From assembly GCA_902571975.1 (NCBI GenBank), contig CACGED010000006.1, positions 1 through 53,304 on the forward strand: DNA of 53,304 nucleotides, written 5' to 3'. The DNA comes from an uncultured Pelagibacteraceae bacterium (GTDB lineage: Bacteria > Pseudomonadota > Alphaproteobacteria > Pelagibacterales > Pelagibacteraceae). The notes beneath the pieces were generated by a model. That model was not told where the DNA came from, ran no database searches, and was given only the letters and a program-made list of their open reading frames with translations. Of the stretch, positions 1 through 8,227 are shown piece after piece. The translations under genes were made by a program, and so were the position numbers. Numbering within the stretch: position 1 is the first letter of the stretch; every line of letters begins with the position of its first letter.

Positions 1-1
1 A

Positions 2-394
2 ATCCATAGTTCTCTTGGCGCAGAATTTTTTATTGAAAAATATAAAAAAATGGAGGGAAATGAAAAAAGAAATTTTGATGAATATTCTAATGAACATCCA
101 ATAGTAAGAACACATCCTGAGACTGGAAAAAAAATTCTATTTGTCAATTGGACATACACAAAAAAAATAATTGGACTTGAACAAGAAGAAAGCGACGAAA
201 TTTTAAAAAAAATATTTGAACACCAAGCACGACTTGAATTAACCTGTAGGTTTAGCTGGACTGAAAATACAGTCTGTATATGGGATAATAGAAGTGTTAT
301 TCACTTTGCAATTGCAGATTTTTATCCAGGTAGAGGATTAGGATATGAAAGAGTAATGGATAGAATTGCTATTGAAGGTGACCACCCACAATAA
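2..394 (+). CDS. TauD/TfdA-family Fe(II)/2-oxoglutarate dioxygenase, C-terminal part
   Basis: The reading frame is open from the left edge of the window, so only the C-terminal ~130 residues are present and the true start lies outside. The visible part matches the end of TauD/TfdA dioxygenases: a HPIVRTHPETGKK strand, then WDNRSVIHFAIADF, which carries the distal iron-ligand histidine, then YERVMDR with the arginine that normally holds the 2-oxoglutarate carboxylate. The HxD half of the iron site is upstream of the window. Such enzymes hydroxylate small sulfonates, amines or carboxylates in the cytoplasm; the substrate cannot be told from this piece. It ends 5 bases before the GMC flavoprotein gene and is probably cotranscribed with it. 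Confidence 0.85.
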   Translation: MHSSLGAEFFIEKYKKMEGNEKRNFDEYSNEHPIVRTHPETGKKILFVNWTYTKKIIGLEQEESDEILKKIFEHQARLELTCRFSWTENTVCIWDNRSVIHFAIADFYPGRGLGYERVMDRIAIEGDHPQ

Positions 395-399
395 ATACC

Positions 400-1980
400 T
401 TGAAATTTGATTATTTAATAATTGGAGCAGGTACAGCAGGATGCGTTCTCGCTAATAGACTAACTGAACAAAGTAAAAATAAGGTTGCAATTTTTGAAGC
501 TGGTAAAGATAGTGATATATGGAAAGTAAACATGCCCCTTGCAATACTTTATGCAATGCATGACCCAAAATATAATTATAAATATTATTCTGAACCTGAG
601 CCACACTTAAACAATAGAAAATTATTTTGTCCTAGGGGAAAGATGATTGGTGGTTGTTCCGCGCATAATGGAATGGTTTATGTCAGAGGAAATAAAAATG
701 ATTATGAGAGATGGGCTTCATTTGGGTTAAAAAATTGGTCTTACGAAAATGTTTTGCCTTTTTTTAAAAAAATTGAGACATGGTCAGGTGGAGAAAATAA
801 TTATAGAGGTGGAAAAGGTATATTGCCTGTAAATCAATCAAATAACAAAAATCCCCTTTTTAAAGCTTTTTTGGACTCGGCTAAAGAGGCAGGACATAAA
901 ATAAATAGTGATATGAATGGAGAAGACCAAGAAGGCTTTGGAATGTACGATGTTACTATTCATAAAGGTCAGAGAGCAAGTGCTTCAAAATATTATTTAA
1001 AACCAGCTAAAAGTAGGGAAAATTTAAAAGTATTTACTGAGTCATTTGTAGAAAAGATTATTTTTGATGGCAAAAAAGCTATTGGAATTCAAGTTAAAAT
1101 AAAAAATGAAACGAAGACTATTTACGCAAATAAAGAAATTATTTTAAGTGGTGGATCAATTAATTCTCCACAATTATTAATGTTATCAGGTGTTGGTCCA
1201 AGCAATCATCTTAAAGAAAAAGGAATTGACGTTATTCATGATTCAAAAGGAGTTGGAAAAAATTTACAAGATCATTTAGAAACCTATATTCAACAAGAAT
1301 GTAAAACTCCAGATACATTATATTCATATGTAAATAAATTTAATATGGTAAAGGTGGGTATCCAGTGGTTCTTAAACAAAAGTGGGCCCTGCTCTACCTC
1401 GTTTTTAGAAGCTGGTGGATTCTGTAAATCGTCTCCAGATAAAAAGTATCCAAATATACAATTTCATTTTTTTCCAGCATTTGTAATAGACCATGGTTTA
1501 GTAGATCCTGATAGACACGGATACCAATTACATGCAAGTTTAAACCAACCTAAAAGTAGAGGGGAAATTACTTTGAAAAGTTCAAACCCTTATGATTATC
1601 CAAAAATACAATTTAATTATTTAGAGGATGATTATGATCTTAAAGAAACAATAAAATGTGTTCGAGTAGCAAGAAAAATTTTATGTCAAAACTCTATGAA
1701 ACCTTTTGCTGGTAAAGAAATTGGGCCAGGTGATAATGCAAATTCAGATGAGGAAATTGAAGAATATGTAAGATCAAAAGCAGAAACAGCATATCACCCA
1801 TCATGTACTTTAAAGATGGGTATAGATGATATGGCAGTGGTAGATGAAAAATTAAAAATTCGTGGTCTTCAGAATATAAGGGTAGCCGATGCATCTGTGA
1901 TGCCAGAAATTACAAGTGGAAATCTAAATGCACCAACATTAATGATAGGTGAGAGAGCTGCTGACTTTATTTTGAATTAA
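400..1980 (+). CDS. GMC-family FAD oxidoreductase (choline/alcohol dehydrogenase-like)
   Basis: The 526-residue protein has the glucose-methanol-choline oxidoreductase architecture. An N-terminal FAD dinucleotide fold has GAGTAG at residues 9-14. The first GMC signature lies near residue 84 (GGCSAHNGMVYVRG), the second near 251-263 (GGSINSPQLLMLSG), and the C-terminal catalytic histidine near 465 (YHPSCTLKMG), followed by NAPTLMIGERAADF. Length and motifs resemble BetA-like choline dehydrogenases, but GMC substrate range is broad (alcohols, polyols, choline), so the substrate is left open. Translation starts at TTG (400), five bases after the dioxygenase stop, and no ATG start fits the FAD fold. 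The DMT exporter follows 3 bases downstream, consistent with one operon. Confidence 0.9.
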   Translation: MKFDYLIIGAGTAGCVLANRLTEQSKNKVAIFEAGKDSDIWKVNMPLAILYAMHDPKYNYKYYSEPEPHLNNRKLFCPRGKMIGGCSAHNGMVYVRGNKNDYERWASFGLKNWSYENVLPFFKKIETWSGGENNYRGGKGILPVNQSNNKNPLFKAFLDSAKEAGHKINSDMNGEDQEGFGMYDVTIHKGQRASASKYYLKPAKSRENLKVFTESFVEKIIFDGKKAIGIQVKIKNETKTIYANKEIILSGGSINSPQLLMLSGVGPSNHLKEKGIDVIHDSKGVGKNLQDHLETYIQQECKTPDTLYSYVNKFNMVKVGIQWFLNKSGPCSTSFLEAGGFCKSSPDKKYPNIQFHFFPAFVIDHGLVDPDRHGYQLHASLNQPKSRGEITLKSSNPYDYPKIQFNYLEDDYDLKETIKCVRVARKILCQNSMKPFAGKEIGPGDNANSDEEIEEYVRSKAETAYHPSCTLKMGIDDMAVVDEKLKIRGLQNIRVADASVMPEITSGNLNAPTLMIGERAADFILN

Positions 1981-1983
1981 CAT

Positions 1984-2931
1984 ATGGAAGCAAATAATAA
2001 TACTAAAGGCATCCTATTTATTATGATAGGGATGGCTTTTTTTTCAATTCAAGACTCTCTTATAAAATATATATTTGAAGAAATTGCTTTGTTTGAGTTA
2101 TATCTTGGTAGAACTATTGTTCAAGCTACAGTGCTTATATCTATATTCTTAATAACAAAGAAAAAATTTACATTAAAGACTCATTATCCTTTATTAACTT
2201 TATTAAGAGTAATTTGTTTTTTCTTTGGCTTTAGTTTCTTTTATATTTCACTAACATTTATGTCTTTGGCTATGGTCAGCGCATTATTCTTTTCATGTCC
2301 TTTTTTCATGTCAATATTTGCTAAAGTATTTTTAAAAGAACAAATTGGAATTAGAAGATGGAGTGCAATAACCGTAGGATTTATTGGTGTTTTAATTGTG
2401 CTAAATCCAACTTTAGAGAACTTTAACTTTTTTAAATTGGCGCCAGTTGCATGCTCACTTTGTTATGCATGCTCTATGACAATTACAAAATATACAGCTG
2501 AAAAAGATAATATTTATACTCAGTTAACTTTACTTTATATTTTTGCAGTAATTGCGAGTGTTATAATATTTTTAATAAGTGGTGATGGAAAGTTTAATAG
2601 TTTTTCCGATCCTACAATGCAGTTTATTTTTAGAGAATGGTTTGTAAATCCAGCTGTTTCTTGGCCTTACGTTTTTGTAATGGGTATTGTTGCATCAATA
2701 TCTTTTTTTTGTGTTTTTACAGCATATAGTATTGCTTCTCCGTCTGTAGTATCTCTGTTTGAATATTCGTACATAGTTTTTGCAATGATAGCTGGTTACA
2801 TATTATTTGAAACTATACCAGTACCTAGAACTTTTCTTGGAGCCGCAATAATTATTGGCGCAGGTGTATATATTTATTTTAGAGAAAAAATTCGAGGCCA
2901 AATGATTGCATCAGATACACCTAATAGATGA
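1984..2931 (+). CDS. DMT-superfamily (EamA) transporter
   Basis: This 315-residue protein is almost entirely hydrophobic, with about ten predicted membrane helices in two homologous EamA halves. It opens with the typical first helix followed by a short charged turn (IQDSLIKYIFEE). The repeat junction and the GVLIVLNP-type helix end are characteristic of the drug/metabolite transporter superfamily. Members usually export amino acids or other metabolites, less often import them. The gene starts at ATG 1984, three bases after the GMC gene, and its stop overlaps the next start (ATGATAA). This suggests translational coupling and a role in moving the substrate or product of the neighbouring oxidases. 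Specificity cannot be read from sequence. Confidence 0.88.
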   Translation: MEANNNTKGILFIMIGMAFFSIQDSLIKYIFEEIALFELYLGRTIVQATVLISIFLITKKKFTLKTHYPLLTLLRVICFFFGFSFFYISLTFMSLAMVSALFFSCPFFMSIFAKVFLKEQIGIRRWSAITVGFIGVLIVLNPTLENFNFFKLAPVACSLCYACSMTITKYTAEKDNIYTQLTLLYIFAVIASVIIFLISGDGKFNSFSDPTMQFIFREWFVNPAVSWPYVFVMGIVASISFFCVFTAYSIASPSVVSLFEYSYIVFAMIAGYILFETIPVPRTFLGAAIIIGAGVYIYFREKIRGQMIASDTPNR

Positions 2932-3899
2932 TAAAAAAAAACTATATTCCAACAATAAATATTTCTTCTATTCTTGAAAAAGGTTTTGATACAAAACCTA
3001 CCCTTAAAATAGTTAAAGAAATTCAGAAAGCTTGTTTAGATGTTGGTTTTTTTCAAATTACAGGTCATGGTATAAAATTAAAAAATATAAATAAAATTTG
3101 TAAGGTTGGAGAAAATTTTTTCAAACTAAATATAAAAAATAAACTTAAATTAGCTCCAAAAAAATGGAATAAAAAAAATAAAAATGTTTATAGAGGTTAC
3201 TTTCCTAACGACGTAAATGGTAAAGAAGGACTAGATTTGGGAGATTTAAAAGTAACTAAGAAATATTCAAAAAGAGTAAAAAATCAGTACATAGAATATT
3301 TAAATATTAAGCAATCATTTACCACAAATAATATTTCTAAATTATCTGATTATTATGATGATATATTTAATTTAAGTGAAATTCTTTTTAAAAGTATTAT
3401 TAAAATCTATAATAAGGATACTGATATATCAAAAAAAGCATTTTCAAGATTAAAAACTTTAAGTACATTACGTTTTAATTATTACCCTAATCAAACAAAG
3501 CCTGTTGAAATTTCTAAACAAGATGGGGTTGCTCTTGGGTGTGAAACACATGTAGATAGTGGTATTTTCACAGTACTTTATCAAAATAAAAAGGGTGGTT
3601 TACAAGTACAAAACCGTAAAACAAAAAAATGGTACGATGTTCCCTTTAATAAAAATGCTTTAGTTGTAAATACTGGAAGAGCGCTTGAATATTTAAGTAA
3701 GGGAAGATTTAAAGCAACTAATCATAGGGTATTATGGAACAAGCAAAAAAGGCTCTCAGTTCCTTTCTTTTTTGAACCCTCATATGACTTTAAAATGAAT
3801 CTTTCATTTTTAAATAAGAAAAAACTAACTAATAGCGGTCTCAGATACGATAAATTTCTTAATAAATCCCTTAAAAAATTCGTTGAATATCAAAGGTAA
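2928..3899 (+). CDS. Isopenicillin-N-synthase-like Fe(II)/2-oxoglutarate oxygenase
   Basis: The 323-residue protein starts with a DIOX_N-type segment (IPTINISSIL, then GFFQITGHGI near residues 40-50). The 2OG-Fe(II) core follows: an HxD pair near residues 208-210 (THVDSGIFTVLYQ), GGLQVQ, a distal histidine near 266 (ATNHRVLW), and an R-L-S motif near 275 (KRLSVPFFFEP) that binds the cosubstrate carboxylate. This order is diagnostic of the isopenicillin N synthase / plant-type dioxygenase family. Bacterial members hydroxylate or desaturate amino acids and other small metabolites; the substrate here is unknown. It overlaps the DMT gene by 4 bases and is the last gene before the structured leader at 3920. 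Confidence 0.87.
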   Translation: MIKKNYIPTINISSILEKGFDTKPTLKIVKEIQKACLDVGFFQITGHGIKLKNINKICKVGENFFKLNIKNKLKLAPKKWNKKNKNVYRGYFPNDVNGKEGLDLGDLKVTKKYSKRVKNQYIEYLNIKQSFTTNNISKLSDYYDDIFNLSEILFKSIIKIYNKDTDISKKAFSRLKTLSTLRFNYYPNQTKPVEISKQDGVALGCETHVDSGIFTVLYQNKKGGLQVQNRKTKKWYDVPFNKNALVVNTGRALEYLSKGRFKATNHRVLWNKQKRLSVPFFFEPSYDFKMNLSFLNKKKLTNSGLRYDKFLNKSLKKFVEYQR

Positions 3900-3915
3900 G
3901 AATAATAATATAATT

Positions 3916-4000
3916 CTATAAAGCGATACATAACTCGTCGTAATTTCATATACGAAAGTGGGATCGGTCGTCTTTAAATTAATTTTTAAAGGAGGCTTTA
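3916..4000 (+). promoter_or_regulatory. Candidate cis-regulatory RNA (riboswitch-like leader) of the catabolic operon
   Basis: The 101-base gap before the monooxygenase gene holds nested complementary segments. AAAGCGA (3920-3926) can pair with TCG-T-CTTT (3968-3975, one bulged T). Inside it, TCGTA (3938-3942) pairs with TACGA (3951-3955). Downstream, CTTTAAA (3972-3978) can instead pair with TTTAAAG (3985-3991), which reaches into the Shine-Dalgarno AAAGGAGG (3988-3995) six bases before the ATG. The CTTT at 3972-3975 is thus shared by two mutually exclusive helices, the layout expected of a translational ON switch. I do not recognise a known riboswitch class. The pairings are seen; function is inferred. 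Confidence 0.45.
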
Positions 4001-5170
4001 ATGAAGTTTGGTTATTTTTGTAATACTACAAATTGGACACACAAACCCTATCACAAATTATTAGATGAAACTAAACAAATCACTGAATATTGTGATCAAA
4101 ACTATTGGAATTCAATTTGGTTTACCGAACATCATTTTAACCATGAGGGAATGGAGTCGTGTACTAATCCATTAATGCTAGGAGCAGATGCTGCAGCAAG
4201 AACAAAAAACATAAGAATAGGACAAGCAGCAAATGTAATAACTTTTCATAACCCAATAAGATTAGCAGAAGATATTGCTACACTTGATCAACTTTCAAAA
4301 GGAAGAGTAGAAGTTGGTGTTGCAAGAGGAGTTTATGGGAGAGAGGCAATTAATTTAAACAAAGAAGCAGATTTAAAAGATCAGGCAAAAAACTTTAGAT
4401 TATTTGCTGAAACATTAGAAATTTTGAAAAAAGCATGGTCAGAGAAATTTTTTAATCATGATGGAGAATTTTATACTTACCCATCACCAAATTATGTTTG
4501 GCAGCATGACATGAGTCCGCCAAGTGAAGAATTTATGAATATGGCAGATAGCACTATGAAAAAAATTAGTGTTCTTCCAAAGCCTTATCAAAATCCACAC
4601 CCTCCAATACATCAAGTTGTTGATGGTATAAGATCTATAGAGTGGGCAGCAGAAAATAATATAAATGTAATTATGTGGATACCTACAGTTAAAGCATTGA
4701 AAATAAGATTTGAAGCTTACAAAAATAAAAGATCTGAAGTTACTAAAAAAAATGTCCCTTTAGGTGAAGGCGTTACTCTCGTTAGAGATATGTTTGTCGC
4801 TGATACTATGGAAGAGGCCAAAGAGAAAGCTGGGCAACATATGGTAAATTATATGAAATGGGTTTGTCATTGGAGAGGTCTTGGTAATCATATGGATCCT
4901 GGTGAAGAGCTTCCAGAAACAAAGGGTAAATTAGATCTTCTTAATTACGAGTTTTTACATAAGCGAAATATGTTATTTGGTACTCCTGAATATGTAACAG
5001 ATAAGATTAAAGAACTTCAATCAGAGCTTAATCTTCAAAATCTTCAAGTTTGGTCTAATTTTCCGGGTGTTAAACATGAAGATTGTATGAAAAGTATTAA
5101 ATTATTCACTGAAAAAGTAATGCCTAATTTTAAAGATGATCTAGATACTGAAGTTAAAAAAGTATCGTGA
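4001..5170 (+). CDS. Luciferase-like (LLM) flavin-dependent monooxygenase
   Basis: The 389-residue protein belongs to the bacterial luciferase-like TIM-barrel family. It has FTEHHF at residues 41-46, the central segment GRVEVGVARG, and a C-terminal region with GTPEYVTDKI as in LuxA-type class C flavin monooxygenases. These enzymes use reduced FMN and O2 to oxidise carbonyls, heterocycles or C-S/C-N bonds, and normally need a separate flavin reductase, which I do not see in this window. The start ATG has a strong Shine-Dalgarno (AAAGGAGG). It is the first gene of a six-gene operon and overlaps the thiamine-PP enzyme by 4 bases, so it probably performs the first oxidation of the pathway. Substrate unknown. 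Confidence 0.88.
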   Translation: MKFGYFCNTTNWTHKPYHKLLDETKQITEYCDQNYWNSIWFTEHHFNHEGMESCTNPLMLGADAAARTKNIRIGQAANVITFHNPIRLAEDIATLDQLSKGRVEVGVARGVYGREAINLNKEADLKDQAKNFRLFAETLEILKKAWSEKFFNHDGEFYTYPSPNYVWQHDMSPPSEEFMNMADSTMKKISVLPKPYQNPHPPIHQVVDGIRSIEWAAENNINVIMWIPTVKALKIRFEAYKNKRSEVTKKNVPLGEGVTLVRDMFVADTMEEAKEKAGQHMVNYMKWVCHWRGLGNHMDPGEELPETKGKLDLLNYEFLHKRNMLFGTPEYVTDKIKELQSELNLQNLQVWSNFPGVKHEDCMKSIKLFTEKVMPNFKDDLDTEVKKVS

Positions 5171-6867
5171 TTAAGTCCAAGAATACCTTGACAGGTGGTC
5201 AAGCGGCAGTGAAATCACTAAAAAAAGAAAAAGTTAAACACGTCTTTGGTCTAATTGGTTCAGCAACAATGGAAATGTTTGATGCGTTATATCATGAAAA
5301 GAAAATTAAATTTATAGGTGTAAGAGACGAAAGAACTGGAACACATATGGCGGATGGATATGCAAGAGCTTCTAATCAACCAGGTGTAATAATTGCCGGT
5401 CAAAACGGTCCAGGAGCAACTAATCTAGTTACGGGCATAGCGCAAGCAAAAGCAGCATTTTCTCCTGTAGTATCTATTGCAGGTTTATATTCTACTAAAG
5501 ATAAGATGGAGGATGCCTTTCAAGGACTTGATCAACAATCACTTTTTGATCCTATAACAAAAAAAACATGGACAGTAAAAAAGGCAAGTCATATACCAAC
5601 GGCCTTTAGAGATGCTTTTAATCTTGCAATGTCACCACGCAGAGGACCAGTTTGTATAAACCTTCCAAGAAATGTTCTTTCTGATACTTCAAAGTTTAAG
5701 ATTAATGAAAATAAAAAATCTTATAAAACTGAAAGTGACTTAAAAAGTAAAAAGAATTCAATTGATAGAACTATAAAACTTATTCTCAACTCAAAAAAAA
5801 CAGTAATTGTTGCTGGAGGAGGAATAAAATATAATTCAAAATTTAAGTCTGTAACAAAGCTTGCTGAATTTTTAAATATTCCAATTGTAACTGCAGCAGG
5901 ACATGGAGATGCAATTCCCTTCAGTCATAAGTTAAATGCTGGACAAATGGGACCTAGAGGAAATATTGTTGCATCAAGATTAGTCAAAGAAGCAGAGCTA
6001 ATTATTGCAATTGGTACAAGACTTGGTTTCAATTCTACTTTCTATTCGTATGACAATATAAATAAAAATGCGAAAATTGTACAAATTGAGTTAGAAAAAA
6101 CAATGATAGGAAGATACTTTCCAGTTAATGTAGGTATTCATGGCGATGCTGCTCTTGTGACAGATCAAATTTTAGCTGAGTTAAGAAAACAAAAGAAAAT
6201 TTTCAATTACGAAGAATGGACAAATAGCTTTTTATTAGAGAGATCAAAATTTCTTAAAGATAGAGATAATATAAAGTCAAAAAATTTTCCAATCCAACCG
6301 AATGGTCTATTCAGAGAATTAAGAAAAGTACTACCGAAAAATACTGCAATAACACTTGATGCTGGAACACTTTGTCTTCAAGCAACAGATGCTTTAGAAT
6401 ATTACAATCCTCCTGCCCTTTTCACACCTCTTGATTTTGGTTTAGTAGGCTTCTCATTTGCATGTGGTTTGGGAATAAAGGTTGCAAAACCTAATAAAAC
6501 AGTCGTTAGTTTGATGGGTGATGGCGGATTTGGAATGACTATTTCTGAATTAAGTACTGCTGTAGAGCATGGCATTAACACAATTACAATTGTAATGAAT
6601 AATAAGAGTTGGGGAGCAGAAAAAGCTTATCAAAAAGATTTCTATGGTGAAAGATATTTAGGAGCTGATATTCAAAGTCCTCCTTTTGATGAAGTTGCTA
6701 AACTATATGGCGCTAAAGGAATTAAAGTTAAAAAATTATCAGAAGTTAACGAGGCAGTAAAAAGCGCATTAAAAGTAAATAAACCAGTTGTTATAGATGT
6801 TGATGTAGATCCAAAAGCGTTATACAGTTTTAGGAGAGATAGCTTTACACATAGAATAAGAAAATGA
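5167..6867 (+). CDS. Thiamine-diphosphate-dependent enzyme (acetolactate-synthase-like)
   Basis: This 566-residue protein has the three-domain layout of the acetohydroxyacid synthase / decarboxylase group. The N-terminal pyrimidine-binding domain carries the cofactor-activating glutamate near residue 55 (RDERTGTHMADGYARA) and GQNGPGATN. A central Rossmann-like domain follows. The C-terminal domain has the metal/diphosphate motif starting GDGGFGM near residue 451 and closing with NN about 27 residues later. It is a different gene from the biosynthetic ilvB in this window and lacks a partner regulatory subunit, so a catabolic carboligase or decarboxylase role is likelier. It starts at GTG 5167, overlapping the monooxygenase stop, and overlaps the DUF1185 gene by 4 bases. 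Confidence 0.87.
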   Translation: MIKSKNTLTGGQAAVKSLKKEKVKHVFGLIGSATMEMFDALYHEKKIKFIGVRDERTGTHMADGYARASNQPGVIIAGQNGPGATNLVTGIAQAKAAFSPVVSIAGLYSTKDKMEDAFQGLDQQSLFDPITKKTWTVKKASHIPTAFRDAFNLAMSPRRGPVCINLPRNVLSDTSKFKINENKKSYKTESDLKSKKNSIDRTIKLILNSKKTVIVAGGGIKYNSKFKSVTKLAEFLNIPIVTAAGHGDAIPFSHKLNAGQMGPRGNIVASRLVKEAELIIAIGTRLGFNSTFYSYDNINKNAKIVQIELEKTMIGRYFPVNVGIHGDAALVTDQILAELRKQKKIFNYEEWTNSFLLERSKFLKDRDNIKSKNFPIQPNGLFRELRKVLPKNTAITLDAGTLCLQATDALEYYNPPALFTPLDFGLVGFSFACGLGIKVAKPNKTVVSLMGDGGFGMTISELSTAVEHGINTITIVMNNKSWGAEKAYQKDFYGERYLGADIQSPPFDEVAKLYGAKGIKVKKLSEVNEAVKSALKVNKPVVIDVDVDPKALYSFRRDSFTHRIRK

Positions 6868-7451
6868 AATTAGAATTACGTAAGTTCACTAAATTTGTAG
6901 ATAAGACTTTTATTGAAGGTGGAAAAGAAGCTAAAGAACCTGTTTTGATGGTTTCTGTTGCTGCGGTTTTTAAAAATCCTTGGGATGGAAAAGGTTTTGT
7001 GGAAGACTTAAAACCCATTATTTTAGATCTAGCTCCTAAACTCGGAGATTTATTAGTTCCTGAACTTATAAATGAAATAGGCTCTCCTGATAAAATATTA
7101 GCGTATGGAAAAGCAGGTGTGGTTGGACTGAATGGAGAAATAGAACATGCATCAGCATTTATTCATACATTAAGATTTGGTAATAAGTTCAGAGATGCTG
7201 TTGGAGGAACTTCTTATTTAAGTTTTACAAACACAAGAGGTCCGGCTGGATCAAAAATATCTATTCCAATGATGCACAAAACAGACTCTGGTTTAAGACC
7301 ATATTATCTAACACATGAGTTTACAATTCATGATGCTCCATTTGATGATGAAATTGTTATTGCAATTGGTGGCGCTTCGACAGGTAGAGCTCATGCAAGA
7401 ACAGGTGATAGGTACCAAGATATGAAGGAGATGGGCATTGAACCAAAATAA
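6864..7451 (+). CDS. 'Amino acid synthesis' family protein (DUF1185-like)
   Basis: The 195-residue soluble protein resembles the small PF06684 family labelled 'amino acid synthesis'. Family-like features are the N-terminal strand LRKFTKFVDKTFIEGG, the glycine-rich YGKAGVVGLNGEIEHASA, RFGNKFRDAVGG, and IAIGGASTGRAHARTGDR near the end. The biochemical activity of this family is, as far as I know, not established, so the name should not be taken as a function. It sits in the middle of the operon, overlapping the thiamine-PP gene by 4 bases and 2 bases ahead of the hydrolase. That position suggests an enzyme acting on an intermediate between oxidation and hydrolysis. Confidence 0.75.
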   Translation: MKLELRKFTKFVDKTFIEGGKEAKEPVLMVSVAAVFKNPWDGKGFVEDLKPIILDLAPKLGDLLVPELINEIGSPDKILAYGKAGVVGLNGEIEHASAFIHTLRFGNKFRDAVGGTSYLSFTNTRGPAGSKISIPMMHKTDSGLRPYYLTHEFTIHDAPFDDEIVIAIGGASTGRAHARTGDRYQDMKEMGIEPK

Positions 7452-7453
7452 TA

Positions 7454-8227
7454 ATGATCAATGCAACAGACTCTAAAGGTACATTCTATAAACTAAATCA
7501 AAAAGAAGGAATTCCAATAGTATTTATTCATGGTGTGGGTCTTGATCATAATATTTGGGATCCACAAATTGATGAATTTGATAATACAGTTTTAATTTAT
7601 GATATTCTTGGACATGGTAGAACACCTTTAAATAAAGAAAAAATAAGTTTTGATGATTTTTCAGATCAAATTATTGATCTAATTGATGAATTAAAATTTG
7701 ATAAAATTCATCTTGTTGGGTTTTCAATAGGCTCATTGATTGCAAGAAACTTTGGAACGAAATTTAGTGATAGATTGAAATCCCTAACATTGTTGTGCTC
7801 AATATTTAATAGATCTGATGATGAACAAAAAATAGTAAATAAAAGGTTTGAGCAGACAAAAAAAGATCAAAAACTTACAAAAGACGCGCTCAAAAGATGG
7901 TTTAATAAGGATTTTATTGAAAAAAATCCTCTAATTTCAGATAAAATCATCACAATTCTTAATAATAATAATATGGATAACTTTATTAAAGTTTACTCAT
8001 TGTTTGTAAATCACAAAGATAATGAAAAATTTGAAAATATTAATGTTAAAACACTTGTGATGACTGGAGAAGGTGATATCGGCTCAACTCCAGAAATGAC
8101 CAATAATCTGAGTAAAAAAATTAAAAATTCTGAAGCAAAAATAATACCTGTAGGTAAACATCTGTGTAGTATTGAATGCTCTTATGATGTAAATAAATCA
8201 ATTAAAGATCATATAAAAAATGCCTGA
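7454..8227 (+). CDS. Alpha/beta-hydrolase fold enzyme (enol-lactonase/esterase-like)
   Basis: The 257-residue protein has a complete alpha/beta-hydrolase catalytic set. The oxyanion-hole strand is VFIHGVGLDHNIWD. The nucleophile elbow GFSIG has Ser near residue 91, the acid Asp lies near 207 (MTGEGDIGS) and the base His near 236 (VGKHLCSIE). Overall it resembles PcaD-type 3-oxoadipate enol-lactonases and related C-C or ester hydrolases of catabolic pathways. It starts at ATG 7454, two bases after the DUF1185 stop, and overlaps the aldehyde dehydrogenase start by 8 bases. A role in opening a ring or cleaving an ester made by the monooxygenase is plausible but inferred. Confidence 0.85.
   Translation: MINATDSKGTFYKLNQKEGIPIVFIHGVGLDHNIWDPQIDEFDNTVLIYDILGHGRTPLNKEKISFDDFSDQIIDLIDELKFDKIHLVGFSIGSLIARNFGTKFSDRLKSLTLLCSIFNRSDDEQKIVNKRFEQTKKDQKLTKDALKRWFNKDFIEKNPLISDKIITILNNNNMDNFIKVYSLFVNHKDNEKFENINVKTLVMTGEGDIGSTPEMTNNLSKKIKNSEAKIIPVGKHLCSIECSYDVNKSIKDHIKNA

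Noticed and set aside
3900..4000. Known riboswitch classes (purine, SAM-II/SAM-V, glycine, TPP) for the leader before the monooxygenase gene
   Set aside because: The conserved core sequences I know for these classes are not present; only an unnamed fold is supported.
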